This document shows positions 26,629-34,114 of a stretch of DNA of 64,000 nucleotides, piece after piece (the stretch's first letter is position 1; each line of letters starts with the position of its first letter). Origin of the DNA: Symploca sp. SIO3C6 (GTDB lineage Bacteria > Cyanobacteriota > Cyanobacteriia > Cyanobacteriales > Coleofasciculaceae). A program made the position numbers and the translations under genes. The notes beneath the pieces are model-generated. The model was not told where the DNA came from, did not search any database, and worked only from the letters and a program-made list of their open reading frames with translations. The DNA is taken from contig JAAHHJ010000007.1 of assembly GCA_010692425.1 (NCBI GenBank), forward strand, positions 1 through 64,000, read 5' to 3'.

Positions 26629-26937
26629 ATGGAAAACCAAAAAGCTAATTTTGATTCTACTGAATTGACACAAACCTGGAATAGCCCTTTGGCAATACTG
26701 TTCTTTGCCTTTGGTGCCTTGCATATTTACGGGTTTATGCGATCGCGTTCTACCCGGAGTAAACTTATTAAGCGCTCTAAGCTCACGAGCACGTCGTCAA
26801 ATAAATTATCGAAGCAGAAAATAATCAGAGAAAAAGATAAGACTACTGTAGGTTATAGTGCTGCTTTTGGTAATTATTTGAAGATTGGTATCTCTGCTGT
26901 TGTTGTGGCAGGAATCATTGAAATCCTAGTTTTCTAA
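26629..26937 (+). CDS. Small predicted membrane protein, uncharacterised
   Basis: 102 residues with two hydrophobic segments (PLAILFFAFGALHIYGF at about 20-36 and IGISAVVVAGIIEILVF at 86-102) separated by a strongly basic, serine/lysine-rich loop (RSRSTRSKLIKRSKL). The C terminus ends in the membrane segment. A two-helix hairpin with a basic loop is predicted; function unknown. Downstream are transposon remnants. Confidence 0.6.
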   Translation: MENQKANFDSTELTQTWNSPLAILFFAFGALHIYGFMRSRSTRSKLIKRSKLTSTSSNKLSKQKIIREKDKTTVGYSAAFGNYLKIGISAVVVAGIIEILVF

Positions 26938-27038
26938 GGGATTTCATTAGGCGGCTATTTTGTAAGCTTTTGAATGAAGTTAAGTTTCTGCTGCACTATC
27001 TCAAATAATTTCATCATTTGTTTCCTATCACGAGTAAA

Positions 27039-27146
27039 TTAATTTCCTACCAAACCCAATGCTGCTATGTTTTTGGCACTGTTATTGTCGGCGTCACACT
27101 TATTGTTGTAGTTGGTGCAGCTAAATTTCTTGCCCTTCCTCTTTAG
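27039..27146 (-). pseudogene. Remnant of TnpB (IS200/IS605 family) C-terminal zinc ribbon
   Basis: The minus strand encodes, up to a TAA at 27039-27041, GKKFSCTNYNNKCDADNN followed by SAKNIAALGLVGN. This is the distal half of the TnpB zinc ribbon (normally C-x2-C ... C-x-x-C-D-A-D-x-N-A-S-K-N-I-A), with the third-pair first Cys intact and the next changed to Tyr. The RuvC domains and the rest of the protein are absent. It is a dead fragment of an RNA-guided nuclease or transposon accessory gene. Confidence 0.7.
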
Positions 27147-27208
27147 ATAGTAGAAAAAGAAAAGAAGTGATTGGGAAACTGGTGTCCCTCTGTTTTACCC
27201 TTGTCGCT

Positions 27209-27236
27209 CCCCACTCTGCTATAAGTCCCAGTGGGG
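27209..27236. repeat. Hairpin, possible IS200/IS605 end
   Basis: CCCCACT pairs with AGTGGGG across 14 nt, about 60 bp from the TnpB remnant. IS200/IS605 ends are subterminal hairpins, and the GC-rich stem style here is similar. Assignment to an element end is inference from proximity. Confidence 0.45.
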
Positions 27237-27290
27237 GCTTTCGAGTCTCTTTGATAGATTCCTTGTAACTAAACTATAAAAAGGGGAATA

Positions 27291-27929
27291 ATGAGTTATT
27301 CAACTAAATTTTGGGATAAAATTGCAGAACGCTATTCCCAACAACCCATTGCTGATGAGGCAGCTTACCAGAAAAAACTACAGGTAACACGGGAATATTT
27401 GAAGCCAGACATGGAAGTGCTGGAGTTTGGTTGCGGGACAGGATCAACTGCTATCATTCATGCACCCTATGTCAAACACATTCGGGCAATAGATATCTCA
27501 TCGGAAATGATTAAAATAGCCAAAGCTAAAGCTGAGGCACAAAACATCAACAATGTCATTTTTGAACAATTGACTATCGAAGAATTAACCGTAGCTGATG
27601 AAACCTCTGATGTGGTGTTGGGACTGAGTATTTTGCACTTACTGAAAAATAAGGAAGAGGCGATCGCTAAAGTTTATAAAATGCTCAAACCAGGGGGGAT
27701 TTTCGTTACCAGTACGGCGTGCTTGGGGGATACCATGCAGTGGTTTAAGATAGTTGCGCCGATTGGAAAATTATTGGGTTTAATACCGTTGGTTAAGGTT
27801 TTTACTGTGAAAGAATTGGAAAAAAGTTTAACTGATGCTGGTTTTGCGATCGACTACCATTGGCAACCGGGTAAAGGCAAAGCGGTGTTTATTTTGGCGA
27901 AGAAGGCAGAAGCTGTCGGTTGTTTATAA
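27291..27929 (+). CDS. Class I SAM-dependent methyltransferase
   Basis: 212 residues. Rossmann-type methyltransferase motifs: VLEFGCGTGSTAI (SAM loop) near residue 43, IRAIDISSEMIKIAKAKA near 65, DVVLGLSILHLL near 105 and MLKPGGIFVTST near 125. Its small size and composition resemble UbiE/Methyltransf_11-like proteins; the substrate is unknown. A GGGGAATA stretch before the ATG is a fair ribosome site. It sits among decayed genes. Confidence 0.85.
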   Translation: MSYSTKFWDKIAERYSQQPIADEAAYQKKLQVTREYLKPDMEVLEFGCGTGSTAIIHAPYVKHIRAIDISSEMIKIAKAKAEAQNINNVIFEQLTIEELTVADETSDVVLGLSILHLLKNKEEAIAKVYKMLKPGGIFVTSTACLGDTMQWFKIVAPIGKLLGLIPLVKVFTVKELEKSLTDAGFAIDYHWQPGKGKAVFILAKKAEAVGCL

Positions 27930-27963
27930 AGGAGTTTCCAGAGTTGTTGAAACCCACATAGTG

Positions 27964-28454
27964 GCTTCTTTTCCGGTGGCGATTTGGTGCTGCGATCGCA
28001 AAATCCTGTGGTTGGTGATTCTTACTTTTGGAGTAATGGTAGTTTTTGGATTGAACAATTAGATGGTGATTTAGGAAAATTTTTTAGTTCTAACGATCAC
28101 AAGGGTGAACTATTAAGGGCAAATGATTTAGACCGCCTCTTGCGCGATCGCACCAACACTAATACTATCGATCTATTGATTCTAAGTGCCTGTAAAACTG
28201 CACAAGGAGATAATCGGGCTACTTTAGGACTGGCTAGATTAGCTGTGCAGGCTGGGGCACAAAGCACCTTAGCAACACTGTGGCAAGTCAGCGATGCCTC
28301 AACAGTCAAACTAATGAAGCAATTTTACAAGGGATTAAGTCAGCCAGGAACTACGAATGCAGAAGCTCTCCGCCATGCCCAAGTGACACTTTTGCAGAAT
28401 CTACAGTATCAAACGCCCTATTCCTGGGGTGCTTACATCTTAGTGGGGAACTAG
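27964..28454 (+). pseudogene. Remnant joining filamentous-haemagglutinin-like and CHAT segments
   Basis: The reading frame SGGDLVLRSQNPVVGDSYFW, then NGSFWIEQLDGDLGKFFS matches the conserved LRSNxPVxGDxxYWSGGxFxIExLDGxLGNLFSPxD region of cyanobacterial haemagglutination-activity proteins. It then passes straight into the C-terminal part of a CHAT caspase-like domain: IDLLILSACKTAQG (catalytic Cys), VQAGAQSTLATLWQVSD, PYSWGAYILVGN. The CHAT catalytic His region and the whole N terminus of either protein are missing. The usable ATG (27984) lies inside the first fragment. An internally deleted large surface protein is the simplest reading. Confidence 0.7.
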
Positions 28455-28513
28455 TTATAAACAGCTTATCTTAGATACAATAAAGACTATTTCCTATAAA
28501 CTTATTACTTAAA

Positions 28514-28600
28514 GACTTACACAAAAAACGCCGGAGGTAGTGGGAATTCATGAATTAACGCTACAAAAAATTAGGGTTTCAAGATGCTTTTGCGTAAGTC
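28514..28600. repeat. MITE-like element with GACTTACxCAAAA inverted ends
   Basis: 87 bp bounded by GACTTACACAAAAA and, on the other strand, GACTTACGCAAAAGC. These ends resemble the AGGACTTACGCA-type inverted repeats of cyanobacterial insertion sequences. No coding capacity, so it is non-autonomous. CTTATTACTTA-like sequence flanks both sides and could be target-site related or a separate tandem repeat. Confidence 0.65.
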
Positions 28601-28665
28601 CTGTACTTAACTTATTACTTATTGCTTATAATCATATCCTGACTTAAACAAAGAAGTCTAATAAC

Positions 28666-29430
28666 ATGGTTCTGCAAATTCAGCCCACTCAACAAAAGCC
28701 AACTGTCACTTGGAATCACCTGCCAGCAGACTTTATTCTACCAGACGATCCTGTGGAAAATATTCAGCAACCTATACTTGCCGCAGCTCTAACCGATGCC
28801 TTAGGAGCTAAAGGATATATACAGCCACAGATGCTGATTGGCTCTAATTTTGGTTTAGTTGCCACTGTTAACAAAAAAATTGTTGTCAAAGCTCCTGACT
28901 GGTTTTATGTTCCCCAAGTAAATCCAGTAGAAGCAAATGTAATTCGCCGTAGTTACACTCCTCATCTAGAAGGTGAACCTGTGGCTGTAGTGATGGAGTT
29001 TCTCTCAGAAACAGACTGTGGGGAATTGTCGATACGTTCCACTCCTCCCTACGGGAAGTTATACTTCTATGAACATATCCTGCAAGTTCCTATCTATGTT
29101 ACCTACGATCCCTATGAAACTAGTATCGAAGTGCGATGTTTACAGGAAGGTAAATATGTTCTACAGCAAGCAGATGAGAAACAACGCTGGTGGATTCCGG
29201 AATTAGAGTTATTTTTGGGAATTTGGCAGGGAGAAAGATTAGGAGACAATATCAATTGGTTGAGATGGTGGGATCGAGAAGATAATTTGTTGTTGTGGAG
29301 TAGCGAGCAAGCTCAACAGGAGCGTCAAAGAGCCGAGCAAGAGCATCAAAGAGCTGAGCAGGAGCATCAAAGGGCAGAAATGTTAGCAGCTAAATTGCGT
29401 GAATTAGGAGTTGATCCAGATAATTTCTGA
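28666..29430 (+). CDS. Uma2 family (DUF820) putative endonuclease
   Basis: 254 residues. A PD-(D/E)xK-like Uma2 domain: VVKAPDWFYVPQV near 85, VAVVMEFLSETD near 110, KLYFYEHILQVPIYVTYDP near 130 and LELFLGIWQGERLG near 180. The C terminus has a short coiled coil of QRAEQEH units repeated three times and ends LRELGVDPDNF, both common in this cyanobacterial family. These genes are highly multiplied in cyanobacteria; nuclease activity is predicted from fold, the biological role is unknown. Confidence 0.85.
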   Translation: MVLQIQPTQQKPTVTWNHLPADFILPDDPVENIQQPILAAALTDALGAKGYIQPQMLIGSNFGLVATVNKKIVVKAPDWFYVPQVNPVEANVIRRSYTPHLEGEPVAVVMEFLSETDCGELSIRSTPPYGKLYFYEHILQVPIYVTYDPYETSIEVRCLQEGKYVLQQADEKQRWWIPELELFLGIWQGERLGDNINWLRWWDREDNLLLWSSEQAQQERQRAEQEHQRAEQEHQRAEMLAAKLRELGVDPDNF

Positions 29431-30041
29431 CACTATCACAGCTGAAAGCACAGGATACTTATATCGATTTCATTTATGTTTGCTTGCTGATGATGCCCAG
29501 ATACACTAAACGCCCAGATGCGGGGATTGATTTATAGCGGGCATGCCAGGAAATTGGTATTAGGTTGCCAGAAGGTGTACCTTTGTTAAGTGGTTTTGGT
29601 AGCTGTTGAGGGATGACTGAGACAGTATTACTATTACTGCAGAAAACGATTAATATCAGGAAAATCTGAAAAGTAATTTCTGAGTTTTTAAGTTACATAA
29701 TTTTCTTCTACTACCCTATTTGGTATTTAGTATTTGGTACATTACTGTAATGCCTGATTACCTGAAATTTTTGCCATAAGATGATATTAACTTTTGTAAA
29801 TCATAAATAAACCCTTATTATAAAAGCATTTCAAGCGTTTGTAATATACTTATTTAAGCAGATTTTACCCTTTCTTCTTACCCTATTTATCACACTAAAA
29901 ATTAATCTCTATCCCTTACGTAGTATACATTTCATCCTAATTTGTTTCTGGACACTTCCCTAATAGATTAGCTATCCTATTTTTATATAACAGGGTGGAT
30001 TAGTTTAGTTGGGCGTTAGGTTAAGAAAGGAAAAGCTAAAA
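29431..30041. other. Intergenic region with no recognised gene
   Basis: About 610 bp, increasingly AT-rich to the right. A stretch near 29530-29610 reads like decayed coding sequence in more than one frame (for example EIGIRLPEGVPLLSGFG), but I cannot assign a family. No RNA gene or hairpin is recognised. Confidence 0.35.
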
Positions 30042-30335
30042 ATGCGTACACGGCAACTAATTAGATCTCTAAGTTTAATTATACTCTTTGTTTTCCTACT
30101 TACTGGAGTTTATGGTTGTCAATTACATGGTGATATAACTATTGGTTCTGAATGCAACGTTTTAATTTCCATATTTCTTTTACCGATTCGGATTCTTGCT
30201 GGAATTTTAGGTATTATACTGGAAGTTTTAGCTATACTCGATATGGTGTTTGATCCTTTTAAATTGGGTTTTTTCTGGTTTCACCTTGCAGCGGCTGCGC
30301 TTCTAGGATTTGCTATCAATGGGAATTGTTTATAA
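30042..30335 (+). CDS. Small hydrophobic protein with putative lipoprotein signal
   Basis: 97 residues from the ATG at 30042 (an upstream TTG would add 11). A basic start (MRTRQLIR), a hydrophobic segment and TGVYGC give a lipoprotein-like or signal-anchor N terminus; two or three more hydrophobic segments follow (ISIFLLPIRILAGILGIILEVLAIL is split by glycine; FFWFHLAAAALLGFAI at the end). It is probably membrane-embedded. No family recognised. AAAGG precedes the ATG. Confidence 0.55.
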   Translation: MRTRQLIRSLSLIILFVFLLTGVYGCQLHGDITIGSECNVLISIFLLPIRILAGILGIILEVLAILDMVFDPFKLGFFWFHLAAAALLGFAINGNCL

Positions 30336-30446
30336 GTATTAGACAAAAGAAATTCAAACAAGAGTTGCTTTTGATTGGCAAAATTTTAACAGTCTGTAGT
30401 GTTGTATCTACCAGGCTTACCTTAGAGCTAATTCGTACCTTTATAA

Positions 30447-30560
30447 GGTCACTCAATTTTGGTTCGCAGCGTTACATTTAGTCCAGATAGTAAATTTTTA
30501 ACTAGTGGTGCCTATGACAACACAATTAAAGTGTGGCAAGTATCATCATTACTCTACTAA
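30447..30560 (+). pseudogene. WD40 repeat remnant
   Basis: The frame encodes GHSILVRSVTFSPDSKFL followed by TSGAYDNTIKVWQVSSLLY and a stop: exactly one WD40 repeat (GH ... SPD ... D-x-T-I-K-V-W) with a short tail. No start codon or further repeats occur upstream. It is the 3' stub of a WD40-repeat gene, a family abundant in cyanobacteria. Confidence 0.75.
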
Positions 30561-30622
30561 GTTGATTTGTAATAGTTTTTTAAATCAATTTCAAACATCC
30601 AATTTTCACTTCCTATGAGCCT

Positions 30623-31123
30623 ATGTCTTCCCAATCACCTTATGTAAATAAAACCTTGTCTTACATCCTGTGGGGATTAGGTTGTTTTGGGGTGTGTGGG
30701 TTACATCGTTTCTACCTTGGTAGACCGATTACTGGTTTAATCTGGTTCTTTACCTTTGGTTTATGCTTTATAGGGCAAATTATCGATGTATTTTTAATAA
30801 ATAGGATGATTCACAATAGAAATAAATTTTTAGAGGAGAAAGAACAAGTAGAGAAAATTTTAATTGCTAGCGATACCAAAGAGTCATTATTACAAAGATT
30901 ATTACCTTTCCCAGTTGGAAATAAGAAGAATCAACAAATGCAGAAGCTACTTAAAGCTGCTTCAGATAATGCAAATGTTCTCTCTTTAGGTCAAGCCATC
31001 CTAATTACAGGATTGCCAGCTGATCAAGTTCAAGAACTTTTGACTGATACTTTACGGAAAGGAATAGCCAGAATTGATAATGAGCCAGAGTCAGGAGCAG
31101 TGCGTTACTATTTCGATATTTGA
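30623..31123 (+). CDS. TM2-domain protein
   Basis: 166 residues. The first ~75 form a TM2 domain: a first hydrophobic segment (LSYILWGLGCFGVCGLHRFYLG), the characteristic G-H/R-FYLGR turn, then GLIWFFTFGLCFIGQIIDVFLI. The rest is cytoplasmic and helical: SLGQAILITGLPADQVQELL near 125 resembles a winged-helix or SHOCT-like small domain. Function unknown; such proteins are common in cyanobacteria. Confidence 0.82.
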   Translation: MSSQSPYVNKTLSYILWGLGCFGVCGLHRFYLGRPITGLIWFFTFGLCFIGQIIDVFLINRMIHNRNKFLEEKEQVEKILIASDTKESLLQRLLPFPVGNKKNQQMQKLLKAASDNANVLSLGQAILITGLPADQVQELLTDTLRKGIARIDNEPESGAVRYYFDI

Positions 31124-31151
31124 ACAGTAATTGTAATTACCAATAATTATG

Positions 31152-31487
31152 TTAACCAACAGCAAATCCGTCATATTGACGCATAAAAGGAGAGTGATAA
31201 GCTAGCACAATATCTTGTTTTGGCACACCCAAATTTACTAACTCGTTAGCAACTCCCACTTCAGTACCGTCGTACTGAATCCAGATTTTTTCATTAATTA
31301 AATCGATATGAATTAGGGCACCAAATACTCGCTGATGCTGATCCCAACCTGCATGAAAGATTTGGTAGTGGTCATCTACAGTATCAACAAATTTGTAGAC
31401 TTCAATTTCTCCATTAGCTGGTTTCATTTGAGTATAAGGCTCAAGTACCTGGCAAATGAGTTGACGGTAGTTATTTAATCTATCCAT
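31152..31487 (-). CDS. xisI: XisI, element excision controlling factor family
   Basis: 111 residues, the normal XisI length (start MDRLNNYRQLICQVLEPY; conserved HIDLINEKIWIQYDGTE and LGVPKQDIVLAYHSPFMR). In Nostoc, XisI and XisH assist the XisF recombinase in excising the fdxN element, but the pair is widespread in cyanobacteria with no element nearby, and none is visible here. It overlaps the 3' end of xisH by 13 bp, implying translational coupling. Confidence 0.9.
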   Translation of the reverse strand: MDRLNNYRQLICQVLEPYTQMKPANGEIEVYKFVDTVDDHYQIFHAGWDQHQRVFGALIHIDLINEKIWIQYDGTEVGVANELVNLGVPKQDIVLAYHSPFMRQYDGFAVG

Positions 31488-31891
31488 TGCACAATTACCT
31501 CAGTGACAGGCTCGAATGAAATTAACTTAAGTTGATAGGTTTGGATGCTCAATTGAGGTAAATCTCGCCGAAAGAAGCTTTGGTATATATCTGCTGTTAC
31601 TGCTAAATATAGTTTGCGTTCAGGTTGCTGCACTTGTAAAACTGCTCGGTAGTTTAAGAATTGACCTAAAGCAGTGTGAAACTCTGCTACTGCAGAAGGA
31701 GCTAGAAAACTCTTCACCTCAACTGCAATCTTCTGGTGACCTCTTTCAGCAGCAATTAGACGTTCAGCAGCTAAATCAATCCGCAGTTGATCGTCTCCTA
31801 GTCTTAAATATAATGGATCGTTGGTAATTGTCCAACCATCTTTTCTTAAGGCTGCTTTTACTGCATTGTGGAAAACATCTCTAGCAGACAT
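31475..31891 (-). CDS. xisH: XisH, element excision controlling factor family
   Basis: 138 residues. The family has a restriction-endonuclease-like fold; the PD-(D/E)xK core is visible as DLAAER ... KIAVEVKSFL near residue 60-70. N terminus MSARDVFHNAVKAALRKDGW is typical. It is upstream of and overlaps xisI. No recombinase gene or excisable element is in the window, so an independent role (nuclease and partner pair) is possible. Confidence 0.9.
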   Translation of the reverse strand: MSARDVFHNAVKAALRKDGWTITNDPLYLRLGDDQLRIDLAAERLIAAERGHQKIAVEVKSFLAPSAVAEFHTALGQFLNYRAVLQVQQPERKLYLAVTADIYQSFFRRDLPQLSIQTYQLKLISFEPVTEVIVQWID

Positions 31892-31982
31892 GGTGTAGAC
31901 GCAATATAAGGTTAATAACTTTCAGGCTTAATTGGCATTGTTGATCAAAACTGATTTTCAAAAGTTCTCTTCTAAGAAAACC

Positions 31983-33818
31983 CTAAGCCATACCTATATT
32001 AGTCGCCAATTTACTTAGATTTTTTTGACGCCAGAGAGCATCAGCTTTGCGATTAGTTTGTAACTCTAACACTCGAATACCTTCGCCAGGAAGTGGGTTC
32101 AAAAGCTGCTGTAGTTGTTCCCAAGATTCAATTAACTGGTGTTCTACCCTATAGGTAATACACAACTGGGAAAAGTCAACTTCTTGCGGTGTCGCAAAGA
32201 ATTCTTCAAAAGGTGGGTCAAATTGGGAAATAGGCAGTGTCTCAAAAATACCGCCGCCATTATTATTGATTAAAACAATAGTTAAATGACCGACAAATTT
32301 ATTTTTTAGTAAAAAGCCGTTGGTATCATGCAACAGAGCTAAATCACCAGTGAGCATGATACTGCTTTGACGACGGTGAGCAATACCCAAGGCTGTAGAC
32401 AAGGTACCATCAATGCCATTGGCCCCTCGATTAAAGAAAGGTCGAATACCAGTATTGCCAGTCTTCCAAAACAACTCAACATCTCGCACAGGCATACTAT
32501 TAGCAATAAATAGGGGTGTCTCTGGCGGTAGGCTTTGGGAAAGTAACCAGGCGGCTTTACCTTCAAATAACTGTCTCATCGTCGTCATTTTCTGGTCAAT
32601 TGTTGACTTCACCTGGGCTTCAAGATGACACCATCTCTGTAGATAAGTTTGGGTTAAAGATTGAAAGCTTGGCACTCTGAATTTCTCCAAACTTTCCCTG
32701 TTAAACTTTTGAGACTTTTTAACCTTCAACTTATCAATATTGAACTCCTTGCTCCGTCTACTCACCTCTTCGACAGGCATCCTTAGGTGAGTAGTTTGAC
32801 CATGAAGGGGATCAAAATTGTGGTGCGCTGGATGAATTACCCAACGTTGCGGCTGGCACTCATCCAACCAGAGGCGCAGCTGCTTACTAATTGGTAATTC
32901 CCCTAGATGAATCACCATCGCCGGTTTGAGATGTTGCAACTGTTCCCGATTACGTACAATCAAATCGTAAGTAGAAATTAAATAGGGGTTAAGTTGGGCA
33001 TAGTTTCTCAGAGGTGATAGCCCCTCTGCTAATACTGGCCATTCTAAGGCTTGAGATAACTGGGCAACTGCCTGACAATATTGCTGAGGGTTTGGAGGCT
33101 GAGCAGGGCCTGCAATAATCAAACCTTGTTGACATTGGTGCCACTGCTGGTAAAGGGAGAGAGGGAGACTAGAGGAAGAGGAAAAGGACCCAGAGATTGA
33201 AGGAGTAATGGCAGCAAAGAAATCTTCCAGTTGAAACACTGGCGGTAGAGCATCAGTATCTAGTTGTGTTAGCGGTGCCAGGGGATTGCGGAAAGGCAAG
33301 TTGAGATGAACTGGGCCTGGTGTTGGCAACAGCGCCTGCTCCCAAGCATGAATGACAGTTTGCCGCAAATACCTCAGCATCCCAATTTCTACAGAGGGTA
33401 GTGCCAATTCCATTTGCCATTTGGTATAGTGACCATATAATTTCACTTGGTCAATGGTCTGCCCTGAATGACAATCCCGGAGTTCCGGGGGACGATCAGC
33501 GGTTAAGACCAACAGCGGGACGAGACTCTCCCGTGCTTCGATCACTGCTGGGTAAAAATTAGCGCCAGCAGTTCCAGAGGTGCAAACCAGAACTACAGGG
33601 TGTGCCGTTGCTCTAGCAATCCCTAAAGCAAAGAAGGCAGCTGAACGTTCATCTAGAACTGAAATTGCCTCTACTTGTTGTTGTTGGGCAAAGGCAACAG
33701 CTAGAGGGGTTGAGCGCGATCCCGGGCAAATTACTGCCGTAGTTAATCCTAAGCGCTTGAGGGTTTCTGCCAAAATGGAAGCCCAGAGTGTGTTGGTGTT
33801 GCGGAAATCAATGGACAT
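31983..33818 (-). CDS. menD: 2-Succinyl-5-enolpyruvyl-6-hydroxy-3-cyclohexene-1-carboxylate synthase
   Basis: 611 residues. A thiamine-diphosphate enzyme joining isochorismate and 2-oxoglutarate in phylloquinone synthesis. N-terminal CPGSRSTPLAVAF (substrate loop), the cofactor Glu in ISVLDERSAAFFALG, and the C-terminal ThDP/Mg motif TGDLALLHDTNGFL with ILINNNGGGIFETLP-like segments. It is about 10 kb from menE/menC/menA and separated from them by decayed genes. A serine-rich stretch near 205-220 is slightly expanded. Confidence 0.95.
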   Translation of the reverse strand: MSIDFRNTNTLWASILAETLKRLGLTTAVICPGSRSTPLAVAFAQQQQVEAISVLDERSAAFFALGIARATAHPVVLVCTSGTAGANFYPAVIEARESLVPLLVLTADRPPELRDCHSGQTIDQVKLYGHYTKWQMELALPSVEIGMLRYLRQTVIHAWEQALLPTPGPVHLNLPFRNPLAPLTQLDTDALPPVFQLEDFFAAITPSISGSFSSSSSLPLSLYQQWHQCQQGLIIAGPAQPPNPQQYCQAVAQLSQALEWPVLAEGLSPLRNYAQLNPYLISTYDLIVRNREQLQHLKPAMVIHLGELPISKQLRLWLDECQPQRWVIHPAHHNFDPLHGQTTHLRMPVEEVSRRSKEFNIDKLKVKKSQKFNRESLEKFRVPSFQSLTQTYLQRWCHLEAQVKSTIDQKMTTMRQLFEGKAAWLLSQSLPPETPLFIANSMPVRDVELFWKTGNTGIRPFFNRGANGIDGTLSTALGIAHRRQSSIMLTGDLALLHDTNGFLLKNKFVGHLTIVLINNNGGGIFETLPISQFDPPFEEFFATPQEVDFSQLCITYRVEHQLIESWEQLQQLLNPLPGEGIRVLELQTNRKADALWRQKNLSKLATNIGMA

Positions 33819-34114
33819 GGTCTAACTACCGCGCCCTTTAGAGTAAACAAATGCTGCTTTAGCGATTAGGATTTTAAATTAAAACTTAAAAATGAGGGTA
33901 ATAATCTCATGTTTTATTTTTATTTCTCCATTTTTTCCATCTCAGTGGGGAAAACTAGTAATAGCGTTAGCCCACTACTACTGTTACTGTGCAGGCACAA
34001 CAGCAACAATTGTAATCGAGCCAGTATTCTTAAAGGTTGTACTCGAATTGGCTTAAAAAGCCTAGCCTGGAGTGCCGTTAGCTAAACTAAATCTTTATAT
34101 AATTGCGAGCTGGG

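Noticed and set aside
27835-28062. Frame bridging the methyltransferase and the CHAT remnant
   Set aside because: It overlaps the methyltransferase in another frame and has no motif; the haemagglutinin-like frame explains the sequence better.
31152-33818. An fdxN-type excisable element around xisH/xisI
   Set aside because: No recombinase gene and no matching direct repeats were seen at plausible borders; menD next to it is intact.
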